The notes: generated by a model not told the origin, from the sequence alone. A DNA stretch of 11,650 nt from JANNSW01 sp031431235 (GCA_031431235.1 JANPDA010000479.1:1-11650); one strand, 5' to 3'; counted from the first letter of the stretch, positions 1-5,866 are shown. A program made the numbers and translations.

Positions 1-259
1 CCTCGAGCCTCAGCGATCGGTATGGGTTTCTCTCGACCGGGTCCACCCAGCCGTTGTGCCACCGTATTCAGTCCGCCGCCGTTGGGCAAGTGTTGCACGG
101 CGCCACGTCGCTAGCTCGCGTACGTTCGTCGCTCGGTGTGCGCCACGGGATCGGCCTCGATTTCGCTGGAAGGCAGCCTGCCGGCTCCCTTGCCTTTGGA
201 TTTGTCAGCCGCGCCGGGTACGAGTAGGTTTCGTCGATGAGCCAGCGCGTGAAAATCCT
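1..259. other. Non-coding leader region before the MOSC gene
   Basis: No convincing gene is seen. An open frame runs through from position 56 in frame with the MOSC gene, but its first 68 codons are Arg/Pro/Cys-rich and look like translated GC-rich spacer rather than protein. A very weak sigma70-like pair, TTGTCA at 202-207 and TAGGTT at 225-230 with 17-nt spacing, could drive the gene that starts at 260. It is only suggestive. Confidence 0.4.
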
Positions 260-1027
260 GTGACCGCCGATCTTCCCCGCATCGCCAGCCTCTATCGCTA
301 TCCCGTGAAGGGGTTGAGCCCGGAGCGGCTCGACGAGGCTCTGCTCACGCCCGGCGAGGCGATCGCCCACGATCGTGCGTACGCAATCGAGAACGGGACC
401 GGCGGGTTCGAGCCGGACCATCCGCGCCACCTGCCGAAAATCCACTTCCTGATGCTGATGCGCAACGAGCGGCTGGCGACGCTCGAATCCCGGTTCGATC
501 CGGCCACCGAGACGCTCACGATCCTGCGTGCCGGCAAGCAGGTCGCGCGTGGCCAGCTCTCGACCAAGCTCGGCCGGCAGATGATCGAGCAGTTCCTCGC
601 CGCCTACATGAAGAGCGATCTTCGTGGCGCGCCCAAGATCGTGCATGCGCCCGGACATTGTTTCTCCGATATGGACGTGAAATGCCTGCATCTCGTCAAT
701 CTGGCGAGCCTCGCCGAGATCGAGCGCAAGGCGGACCGTCCGGTCGATCCTCTGCGCTTTCGTGCGAACGTCTATCTGGAGGGGCTGCCGGCCTTCGAGG
801 AGCTCGGCTGGGTCGGCCGGCGGGTCCGACTCGGCGAGGTGACGCTCGAGGTCATCGCCCGCACCGAGCGCTGTGCCGCAACCAACGTCGATCCCTCGAC
901 CGGCGCCCGCGACATGGGATTGCCGCAACTGCTGATGCGCAACTATGGGCATTCAGACGTCGGGATTTATGCGGTGGTGATGCGGCCCGGCACGATCCGG
1001 CCGGGCGATGCCGCGGGGTTGGCCTGA
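260..1027 (+). CDS. MOSC domain-containing protein (molybdenum-cofactor sulfurase C-terminal type)
   Basis: A 255-aa protein with the MOSC N-terminal beta-barrel (about residues 5-95, with YPVKGLS at 14-20) followed by the MOSC domain (about 110-250). Seen in the sequence: RFRANVYLEG (167-176), GWVGRRVRLG (183-192) and RCAATNVDPSTGARD (204-218). C205 sits where the family carries its persulfide cysteine. Proteins of this family bind or transfer sulfur to molybdenum-cofactor enzymes or reduce N-hydroxylated compounds (YcbX/mARC-like); the exact partner cannot be told from the sequence. The start chosen is GTG at 260, because the family normally begins just before the strand containing SLYRYPVKGL; the in-frame sequence upstream has no family resemblance. 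No strong Shine-Dalgarno is visible. It may join MoeB and FdhD in cofactor sulfur metabolism, but it is not in an operon with them. Confidence 0.88.
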   Translation: MTADLPRIASLYRYPVKGLSPERLDEALLTPGEAIAHDRAYAIENGTGGFEPDHPRHLPKIHFLMLMRNERLATLESRFDPATETLTILRAGKQVARGQLSTKLGRQMIEQFLAAYMKSDLRGAPKIVHAPGHCFSDMDVKCLHLVNLASLAEIERKADRPVDPLRFRANVYLEGLPAFEELGWVGRRVRLGEVTLEVIARTERCAATNVDPSTGARDMGLPQLLMRNYGHSDVGIYAVVMRPGTIRPGDAAGLA

Positions 1028-1042
1028 GGGGCGGATGCGTGT

Positions 1043-1071
1043 TTGTTTTCTCGCGCTCCCGAGCCTATATT
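1043..1071 (+). promoter_or_regulatory. Predicted sigma70 promoter, probably giving a leaderless mRNA
   Basis: TTGTTT (1043-1048) and TATATT (1066-1071) are separated by exactly 17 nt. The -10 hexamer matches the consensus at five of six positions and stands out in GC-rich DNA. With normal spacing, transcription would start at about 1078, which is the A of the ATG of the next gene, so the transcript is expected to have no leader. No Shine-Dalgarno precedes that ATG, which fits. Confidence 0.6.
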
Positions 1072-1077
1072 CGACCC

Positions 1078-1323
1078 ATGAGCGAAAACGCTTCCGCAAC
1101 TGTCGTGGCCCTGTCGCCCGAACAGCGCCGCGTTGAGATCGCGTGCCTTTATCAAGAGGCGTTCGACCGATTCGGCACGATCGCGCTCTGGAACCTGCGC
1201 CGGCATGAGCATCCGACTCCCGGGGATGCGCTGGCGATCACGCGGCAACTCCGCGTCGAAGGCAACATGGCGGCGCGATTCCTGGCCGAACGGATAGAGG
1301 CGCGGTGCCGTGCCGCTGACTAG
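1078..1323 (+). CDS. Small protein of unknown function preceding an AbiEii-like nucleotidyltransferase
   Basis: An 81-aa, probably mostly helical protein that I do not recognise as a named domain. Seen: an N-terminal disordered Ser/Ala/Val stretch, then helix-prone segments (QRRVEIACLYQEAFDRFG; GDALAITRQLRVEGNMAARF), ending in an Arg/Ala-rich tail. There is no membrane segment or signal peptide. The start is ATG 1078, set directly at the predicted transcription start; longer in-frame readings would run back through the MOSC gene. Its last 14 nt overlap the nucleotidyltransferase gene, so the two are translationally linked. From its position, a role as cognate antitoxin or accessory subunit is inferred. 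It does not look like the winged-helix AbiEi antitoxin, being too short. Confidence 0.7.
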   Translation: MSENASATVVALSPEQRRVEIACLYQEAFDRFGTIALWNLRRHEHPTPGDALAITRQLRVEGNMAARFLAERIEARCRAAD

Positions 1324-2131
1324 GCTGCAGTCGAGGATTATGGGGGTGATCGCCGGCCAACGCGACGCCGAGAGCTTCATTGCGGGCGGCGTATCGATCA
1401 ATCGGGACGGACCGCGCTATTCGAGTGATATCGACACTTTCCACGATCGTGAGCAGCGCATGATCGATGCGGCTGGGGCGGATGCGAAGCTGCTGGCAGC
1501 CGCCGGCTTCGAAGTCGAATGGTCGCGCCAGCTGCCGGCCATTCAGACCTTGATCGTATGCGACGCCGAGGAGGCGACAAGGATCGAGTGGGTTGCCGAC
1601 AGCGACTACCGGTTCTTTCCTGCAACAGCCGATCCGGAATTCGGATTCGTGCTCGATGTCGCGGATCTTGCAGTCAACAAGCTGATGGCGGCGGCAGGCC
1701 GGCGCGAGCCGCGCGACGTCGTCGATCTGGTGACGATCCACGAGCGGCACTTGCCGGTCGGCGCCGTCGCTTGGGCCGCCGTCGACGTGGCGCCCGGCTT
1801 TACGCCGGAAGGGCTGCTGGCCGAGGTGCGCCGGAATGCGCGCTATTCCCGTCTCGACTTCGCAGCACTGGCTTCGAGCCGGCCGATCGATGCCGATGCC
1901 TTGATCCGGACCTTGCGCGAGGCAATAGATTCGGCCGAAGCGTTCGTCGCAGCAATGCCGAGCGAAAAGGCGGGCCTGCTGTTCCTCGAGAACGGCAGGC
2001 CTGTTCAACCCGATCCATCCAATCTCGGAGGCTATCATCAGCATCGGGCCCAGCGACGTGGCCATTGGCCGTCCTCCTCGGAGATCGGCTCGGCGATGCT
2101 GGAGCGGTATGCAAAACCGGGCGACAAGTGA
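1310..2131 (+). CDS. AbiEii/AbiGii-type nucleotidyltransferase (putative toxin)
   Basis: A 273-aa protein with the minimal nucleotidyltransferase fold. Seen: GGVSIN at 26-31, the SSDIDTF motif at 38-44 giving the two metal-binding aspartates D40 and D42, a possible third acidic residue E93 in TRIEW, and the DLAVNKLMA...RREPRDVVDL segment (119-140) typical of AbiEii/MenT-like proteins, with K124 and D136. In this family the known activity is NTP transfer to RNA or protein that blocks growth; here that is inferred. A C-terminal extension (about 205-273) carries RRGHWPSSSEI, which I cannot assign. The start is GTG 1310, with GAGG at 1297-1300 inside the previous gene; ATG 1340 is an alternative. 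It overlaps the 81-aa gene by 14 nt and is followed after 12 nt by the NADAR-like gene, so the three are probably co-transcribed. Confidence 0.82.
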   Translation: MPLTRLQSRIMGVIAGQRDAESFIAGGVSINRDGPRYSSDIDTFHDREQRMIDAAGADAKLLAAAGFEVEWSRQLPAIQTLIVCDAEEATRIEWVADSDYRFFPATADPEFGFVLDVADLAVNKLMAAAGRREPRDVVDLVTIHERHLPVGAVAWAAVDVAPGFTPEGLLAEVRRNARYSRLDFAALASSRPIDADALIRTLREAIDSAEAFVAAMPSEKAGLLFLENGRPVQPDPSNLGGYHQHRAQRRGHWPSSSEIGSAMLERYAKPGDK

Positions 2132-2143
2132 TCGTTGTGCGGT

Positions 2144-2845
2144 ATGACGATCGACATCCGCCGTGATACGAAAGGCGAGGGAAAACAGCTGATGCGCGCT
2201 CGGCTCGACGGCTCGCGGCTGACGCTCGAAGCGCAAACCCCGGATGAGAAGACGGAGATTTGCGCCTGGGGTCAGCACCTCGCCGGCATGGTGCTCGTGG
2301 TCGCCCCATCTGAGCACGCGAGTTTCAGTCTTGAAGTCCTGGGCGCGCGTGCCGACGTCTGCCGTGAGCCGATCAATGTCTGGAGTGGGGCGCCCGATCC
2401 GGCGATCCGCTCGATCGGCAATCTGGCGACGGCGCCGTTCATGCTCGATGGCGAAGGCTATGCTACGGTCGAATCCTTCTGGCAGGGGCTGAAATTTCCG
2501 CAGGCCGAGCGCGCCCGCATTGCCGCGCTCGATGGTCACGCTGCCCACGAGGCGGCGAGGTCCCGTCCCTATGACGCGACCGTCAGCTATCGGGGCGAAT
2601 CGATACCGGTCGGCACGTGGCGGCACTGGCGGTTGATGCAGCGCGCGTGCTGGGCGAAATTCACCCAGAGCGAGCCGCTTCGCCTGGCGCTGCTGGCAAC
2701 CCTGCCAAGACCGATCGAGCATTGCACCCGGCCTGACAGCAAGGCGATACCCGGCGTCGTGATGGCCGACATCTGGATGCGGATCAGGGCGACATTGGCA
2801 GCGGCGGGCGAGGGCCCATTTCCAGCTCAGCTGCCCGAGGAATAG
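2144..2845 (+). CDS. NADAR-like (YbiA fold) protein with an extra N-terminal region
   Basis: 233 aa. Residues about 77-225 follow the NADAR pattern: INVWSG (77-82), then NLATAPFMLDGEGYATVESF (93-112) with WQGLKF, resembling the LSNF..FELDG...SVE.FW pattern of YbiA and phage NADAR proteins, and later WAKFTQSEPLRLALLAT and a closing helix. NADAR proteins act on ADP-ribose or N-glycosidic bonds; known members reverse guanine ADP-ribosylation or hydrolyse riboflavin intermediates. The first ~75 residues are not part of the usual domain and are unassigned. The start is ATG 2144; a TTG at 2135 would add three residues. No strong ribosome site is seen, so coupling with the nucleotidyltransferase that ends 12 nt upstream is likely. 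The typical C-terminal NADAR motif is replaced by IPGVVMADIW, so activity is uncertain. Confidence 0.72.
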   Translation: MTIDIRRDTKGEGKQLMRARLDGSRLTLEAQTPDEKTEICAWGQHLAGMVLVVAPSEHASFSLEVLGARADVCREPINVWSGAPDPAIRSIGNLATAPFMLDGEGYATVESFWQGLKFPQAERARIAALDGHAAHEAARSRPYDATVSYRGESIPVGTWRHWRLMQRACWAKFTQSEPLRLALLATLPRPIEHCTRPDSKAIPGVVMADIWMRIRATLAAAGEGPFPAQLPEE

Positions 2846-2851
2846 GCATCG

Positions 2852-3673
2852 ATGGCACAGAAGCGCAGTTTCGACCGTGTGGCCGCGCTGGCGGCAGCCC
2901 AGCTCATCGCCGACCTGCGGCTGCGCCGGAATGGCGCGGTGCCCCCGCTCGTCTCACTGCCCGAGGAGCTGCGCCCCAGCACCATAGCTGAGGGCTACCG
3001 CATTCAGGTAGCCGCGCTGCCGTTGATCGAGGAGGGGCTCGGGCCCCAGGTCGGTTGGAAAATCGGCGCGACCTCTCCCGCCATGCAGGCCCGCCTCGGC
3101 CTCTACACGCCGGTCGCCGGCGCCCTCTACCGCGACGGGGTCTACAAGAGCCCGGCAAGGATCGCACTCGCCGATTTCTGTCTGCTGCATGTGGAGTGCG
3201 AAATCGGTGTCCGGCTCGGGCGCAACCTGCCGGGGCGACGCGGCGGGCACATGATCGAAAGCGTTGCTCCAGCGGTCGCCGCCATCATGCCGTCGATCGA
3301 GCTTTGCGAGCATCGGTTCGTGCCGCCGATCGATGCCGGCATGGCGACCCATGTGGCGGATGATTTCTTCTCGATCGGGGCGATTTTCGGGCCAGAGCTG
3401 CCGCTGACGGCGCTCGGCGATCCCGCGCTCGTTGCTGGCGAGATCGCGGTCGATGGGCAGGTGGTTTTTGCCGGGCACGCGAGCGATATTCTCGGCCATC
3501 CGCTGAATGCGCTCGCCTGGCTCGCCGATCATTGTGCCGAGCAGGGCACGCCCTTGAAGGAGGGCGATGTGGTGAGCCTGGGCAGCATCTCGCCCGGCAC
3601 GCTGATCGATCGTGCGTGCATCGTGCGCGTGCGGTTCGACGGGCTCGGGGAAGCGGTGGTGGGGGTCGGATAG
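2852..3673 (+). CDS. 2-keto-4-pentenoate hydratase / fumarylacetoacetate hydrolase-family enzyme
   Basis: A 273-aa cytosolic enzyme of the MhpD/XylJ branch. Seen: GWKIGATS (68-75), HVECEIGVRLGR (113-124) with acidic residues E115 and E117, PSIELCEHRF (147-156) with E150, and HPLNALAWLAD (216-226). E115, E117 and E150 match the expected divalent-metal ligands. Length and motifs fit a hydratase or decarboxylase of meta-cleavage pathways for aromatic compounds (2-hydroxypenta-2,4-dienoate or 4-oxalocrotonate as substrate); which one cannot be decided. The start is ATG 2852, 6 nt after the NADAR-like stop, so it is probably on the same transcript, although no other aromatic-degradation gene is nearby. 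Its 3' end converges on the DUF5615 gene with 22 nt between. Confidence 0.85.
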   Translation: MAQKRSFDRVAALAAAQLIADLRLRRNGAVPPLVSLPEELRPSTIAEGYRIQVAALPLIEEGLGPQVGWKIGATSPAMQARLGLYTPVAGALYRDGVYKSPARIALADFCLLHVECEIGVRLGRNLPGRRGGHMIESVAPAVAAIMPSIELCEHRFVPPIDAGMATHVADDFFSIGAIFGPELPLTALGDPALVAGEIAVDGQVVFAGHASDILGHPLNALAWLADHCAEQGTPLKEGDVVSLGSISPGTLIDRACIVRVRFDGLGEAVVGVG

Positions 3674-3695
3674 GCGGCGCGGTGACGCTCGCAGT

Positions 3696-4075
3696 TTATT
3701 CGTCGGGCTGATGGGGCCTGATGCGGCTCGGCTCGACAACATGAATCGTGAACGGTTCTGCCACAGCCCCGATTTCGCCGATTGCTTCGATCATCCGACG
3801 GAGCTTGGCGGCACGCCCCAGACCATCGAGCCGGAAATAGTAGAGGGCGGCCGGCAATGGATCCCGGCCTTGGCCTTGCCCGCCACCAAACCCGAGAAGT
3901 CGGAATCCTCGGTCAGGATGATCCGCTTCTCCCGTGCTGCGGCCTCGACATGAATCTCGTCACTCACGCGGCGACTGCTCTCCACTGCCCACACCACGTC
4001 ATGTCCGTCAGCGCGAAGGGATTCTACCAAGGCGCGCGGAATGTGCTCGTCGGCGAGGAAGCGACGCGCGGTCAG
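3696..4075 (-). pseudogene. DUF5615 PIN-like toxin, frameshifted, with apparent CTG start
   Basis: Joining two minus-strand frames gives a nearly full-length DUF5615 (Mut7-C/PIN-like) protein. The first frame encodes RRFLADEHIPRALVESL, GHDVVWAVE and RIILTEDSDFSGLV, typical of the family start and its acidic core. The rest of the family (LYYFRLDGLGRAAKLRRMIE, then FTIHVVEPSR, ending at TAA 3696-3698) is in another frame. The switch lies at about 3861-3890, over the slippage-prone tandem GGCCTTGGCCTT, and fits the loss of one base (or gain of two). Staying in the first frame gives an unrelated tail ending at 3791. No ATG, GTG or TTG stands at the proper start: CTG 4073-4075 overlaps the DUF433 stop as CTGA, where ATGA would be usual; TTG 4028-4030 would drop the conserved LADE. 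The gene is probably inactive, unless the shift is a sequencing error or programmed. Confidence 0.75.
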
Positions 4076-4299
4076 GCCGCATGCTCCCGCGATCGCGTGG
4101 CCAGTTGGTCAGCGGCATAGCTGACGGCCGCCAGAATATCTTCTCGCAGCAAGTGCGGGTAGTCCTCCAGGATCTCGTCGATCGTGTAGTTGTCGGCGAT
4201 CCGGCGCAGAATGATCTCGACCGTGATCCGCGTATCGCCGATGACCGGCTTACCCGACATCACATCCGGGTTGATCTCGATCCTCGGGTGCTTCTGCAT
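4072..4299 (-). CDS. DUF433 domain antitoxin
   Basis: A 75-aa protein matching DUF433: RIEINPDVMSGKPVIGDTRI (6-25), then a helical part with RRIADNYTIDEILEDYPHL (32-50) and LREDILAAVSYAADQL. DUF433 proteins are commonly the antitoxin next to DUF5615 PIN-like toxins and bind DNA through this fold. The start ATG 4297-4299 has GAGAG at 4306-4310 upstream. It overlaps the downstream toxin by 4 nt (CTGA), so translation is coupled. The antitoxin is intact while the toxin is broken, which is a common endpoint in decaying modules. Repeats and a candidate promoter lie directly upstream. Confidence 0.87.
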   Translation of the reverse strand: MQKHPRIEINPDVMSGKPVIGDTRITVEIILRRIADNYTIDEILEDYPHLLREDILAAVSYAADQLATRSREHAA

Positions 4300-4314
4300 C
4301 TTTGTCTCTCGCTT

Positions 4315-4354
4315 GCACTGGCTGCAGATGATACACGAGTGCCACTGGCGCCAG
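4315..4354. repeat. Paired 13-nt direct repeats flanking the DUF433 promoter -10; second copy contains a 10-nt palindrome
   Basis: GCACTGGCTGCAG (4315-4327) and CCACTGGCGCCAG (4342-4354) agree at 10 of 13 positions and are offset by 27 nt. The second contains the perfect palindrome CTGGCGCCAG (4345-4354), and the first a degenerate version of it. They bracket the -10 element, an arrangement expected of operators bound by the antitoxin; this role is inferred. Confidence 0.4.
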
Positions 4355-4356
4355 AA
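4328..4356 (-). promoter_or_regulatory. Candidate promoter of the DUF433/DUF5615 pair
   Basis: On the minus strand, TATCAT (4328-4333) sits 17 nt from TTCTGG (4351-4356). The -10 element is good and the -35 poor, as expected for a promoter controlled by a bound protein. The predicted start is near 4321, giving a leader of about 21 nt to the DUF433 ATG. Confidence 0.3.
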
Positions 4357-4441
4357 CTTGTTTTTCGTTCGGGTTGCCTAGGGTCGTTCGGCGGATGTCC
4401 GACCGAGTTGATCCCAAACCCGGATGTCGACGAACGAGTTT

Positions 4442-4470
4442 TTCGCAGAGGTCCAGGATAGCACGATACT
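4442..4470 (+). promoter_or_regulatory. Weak candidate promoter for moeB
   Basis: TTCGCA (4442-4447) and GATACT (4465-4470) with 17-nt spacing each match consensus at four positions, 20 nt before the moeB ATG. No strong Shine-Dalgarno is visible between them and the start. Confidence 0.28.
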
Positions 4471-4490
4471 AAGCGAGCATAGCATATTCC

Positions 4491-5318
4491 ATGACCCTTT
4501 CGCCTCGAGAGATTGCCCGCTACAAGCGCCACCTCGTGCTGCACGAGGTCGGCGGGGCCGGTCAGCAGAAGCTGAAGGCGGCACGCGTGCTCATCGTTGG
4601 GGCGGGCGGGCTTGGATCGCCGCTGATCCAGTATCTGGCGGCCGCGGGCGTCGGCACGCTCGGCATCATCGACGACGACACCGTCTCGCTCGACAATCTG
4701 CAGCGACAGGTCATTCACGGCACCCCCGATGTCGGGCGCCCGAAGGTCGAAAGCGCGTCGGACGCCGTCGCGCGGATCAATCCTTTCGTGACGGTCGAGG
4801 CGATGCCGGTCCGCCTCGTTGCCGGCAATGCGCTCGGGATCATCTCCCGGTTCGACGTCGTGGCGGATGGCTCGGACAATTTCCGCACCCGCTATCTCGT
4901 CAACGACGCTTGCCACCTGGCCCGGCGGCCGCTCGTATTCGGCGCACTCGGGCCGTTCGACGGCTATCTCTCGACCTTCATGTCCTATCGGAGCGGCGAG
5001 GATGGCAATCCGCTTCCCTCCTATCGCTGCATCTTCCCGGAGGCGCCGCCGCCCGGCACGGTCCCGAACTGCTCTGAGGTCGGCATTCTGGGCGCGGTTG
5101 CGGGCGTGCTCGGCACGCTGATGGCGGCTGAAGTGTTGAAGGTGCTGCTCGGGATCGGCAAGCCGCTGATCGGGCGGATGCTGATCTATGATGCTCGTGA
5201 AACACACTTCGACGAGGTGCGGCTCGCCTGGGATCCCGATAGCCCGCTCAATGGCCGGTCGCCTAGCATTCTCGACCTATCGAGCCATGCTCGAGCCGGT
5301 GCGGACGCTGACGATTGA
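4491..5318 (+). CDS. moeB: MoeB/ThiF/HesA-family adenylyltransferase (molybdopterin-synthase adenylyltransferase-like)
   Basis: A 275-aa E1-like enzyme. Seen: the nucleotide-binding GAGGLGSP (37-44), DNLQRQ (68-73), DGSDNF (126-131), and PNCSEVGILG (192-201) with the catalytic-type cysteine C194. MoeB adenylates the C-terminal glycine of the small molybdopterin-synthase subunit MoaD so that it can be thiocarboxylated; ThiF does the same for ThiS, and a ThiF-like role cannot be excluded. Length and the opening LSPREIARYKRHLVLHEVGG fit MoeB, so ATG 4491 is preferred. Oddity: MoeB normally has CYRC and CPxC zinc motifs, but here they read SYRC (177-180) and SPLN (251-254), leaving only C180 of four cysteines. 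It is divergent from the DUF433 module and alone on its strand until the cold-shock gene. Confidence 0.85.
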   Translation: MTLSPREIARYKRHLVLHEVGGAGQQKLKAARVLIVGAGGLGSPLIQYLAAAGVGTLGIIDDDTVSLDNLQRQVIHGTPDVGRPKVESASDAVARINPFVTVEAMPVRLVAGNALGIISRFDVVADGSDNFRTRYLVNDACHLARRPLVFGALGPFDGYLSTFMSYRSGEDGNPLPSYRCIFPEAPPPGTVPNCSEVGILGAVAGVLGTLMAAEVLKVLLGIGKPLIGRMLIYDARETHFDEVRLAWDPDSPLNGRSPSILDLSSHARAGADADD

Positions 5319-5653
5319 GGCCATTCCAGGGGGGCCGAGCTTCGGAAGACCCGCTATTGACAGGGGTCAGGCTCCAAAAAGATCACTTGCACCCAAACCC
5401 CACTTGCTTCATATAGTCACAGCACGGGCGGCCCATCGGACCCGGCGGATAGGACTCCGCGGTGACAGATCATATGAGAGCATCGAGCACCTTGATACCG
5501 ATCGAGCGCCACGTCGAAGCGCACGGCTCGCTGCCAAGCATCTGTCAGCGGCGAACTTCACTTTCCCCGATATCTGAAATGACTGCCTCCAAGCACCTCG
5601 TCCCTCGCGGGCCGGGGTTTCATCCACGTTGAACTGGGGAAGGAGAACCTCCC
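5319..5653. other. Gap before the cold-shock gene: leader region with possible mobile-element scraps
   Basis: No supported gene. It holds TTGACA at 5357-5362, which lacks a -10 at normal spacing and is part of TGACAGGGGTCA, a short dyad. A better promoter is at 5388-5417. CAGCGGCGAACTTCACTTTC (5548-5567) followed by CCCCG resembles terminal sequences of some insertion sequences from memory only. A strong AAGGAG ribosome site is at 5640-5645. Confidence 0.4.
5388..5417 (+). promoter_or_regulatory. Candidate promoter of the cold-shock gene
   Basis: TTGCAC (5388-5393) and TATAGT (5412-5417) are separated by 18 nt; the -10 matches five of six consensus bases. Transcription would begin near 5424, giving a leader of about 230 nt. 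Long structured leaders are usual for cold-shock genes and control their translation. Confidence 0.42.
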
Positions 5654-5866
5654 ATGCGCGTTAACGGCACCGTCAAATTCTTCAACACGACCAAGGGCTA
5701 TGGCTTCATCAGCCCGGACGGTGGCGGCAAGGATGTGTTCGTCCACATCACGGCCGTCGAGCGTTCGGGAATCCGTAACCTGAATGAGGGCATGCGCGTC
5801 TCCTTCGAGACCCAACCCGACCCGCGCGGCAAGGGTGACAAGGCCATCGACCTGCAGCAGGCCTGA
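5654..5866 (+). CDS. cspA: Cold-shock domain protein (CspA family)
   Basis: A 70-aa single cold-shock domain, the normal family length. Seen: VKFFN (7-11), the RNP1 motif KGYGFI (14-19) and the RNP2 motif VFVHI (28-32), with the usual GxxVxF segment (EGMRVSF) and a basic RGKGDKA near the end. These proteins bind single-stranded RNA and DNA in the cytoplasm and act as RNA chaperones at low temperature or under other stress. The start ATG 5654 has a strong AAGGAG (5640-5645) eight bases upstream, so translation initiation should be efficient. A long leader with a candidate promoter precedes it. It stands alone; the SDR gene begins 130 nt downstream. Confidence 0.95.
   Translation: MRVNGTVKFFNTTKGYGFISPDGGGKDVFVHITAVERSGIRNLNEGMRVSFETQPDPRGKGDKAIDLQQA

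Noticed and set aside
56..259. Longer N-terminus for the MOSC protein
   Set aside because: The extra 68 residues are Arg/Cys/Pro-rich without family similarity, and the MOSC N-terminal domain begins right after GTG 260.
1238..2722. A 494-codon minus-strand open frame opposite the nucleotidyltransferase and NADAR genes
   Set aside because: It has an Arg/His/Asp-rich composition with no motifs; it is the antisense of real plus-strand genes.
3791..4030. A separate 79-aa minus-strand gene starting at TTG
   Set aside because: It begins inside the DUF5615 domain and ends in a frame unrelated to the family; it is a fragment of the frameshifted gene.
4378..5207. Minus-strand open frames opposite moeB
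   Set aside because: They contain no domain features, while the plus strand holds a complete MoeB-family protein.
5357..5362. Perfect TTGACA as the -35 of a promoter
   Set aside because: No acceptable -10 lies 16-18 nt downstream; the hexamer is part of a short dyad.
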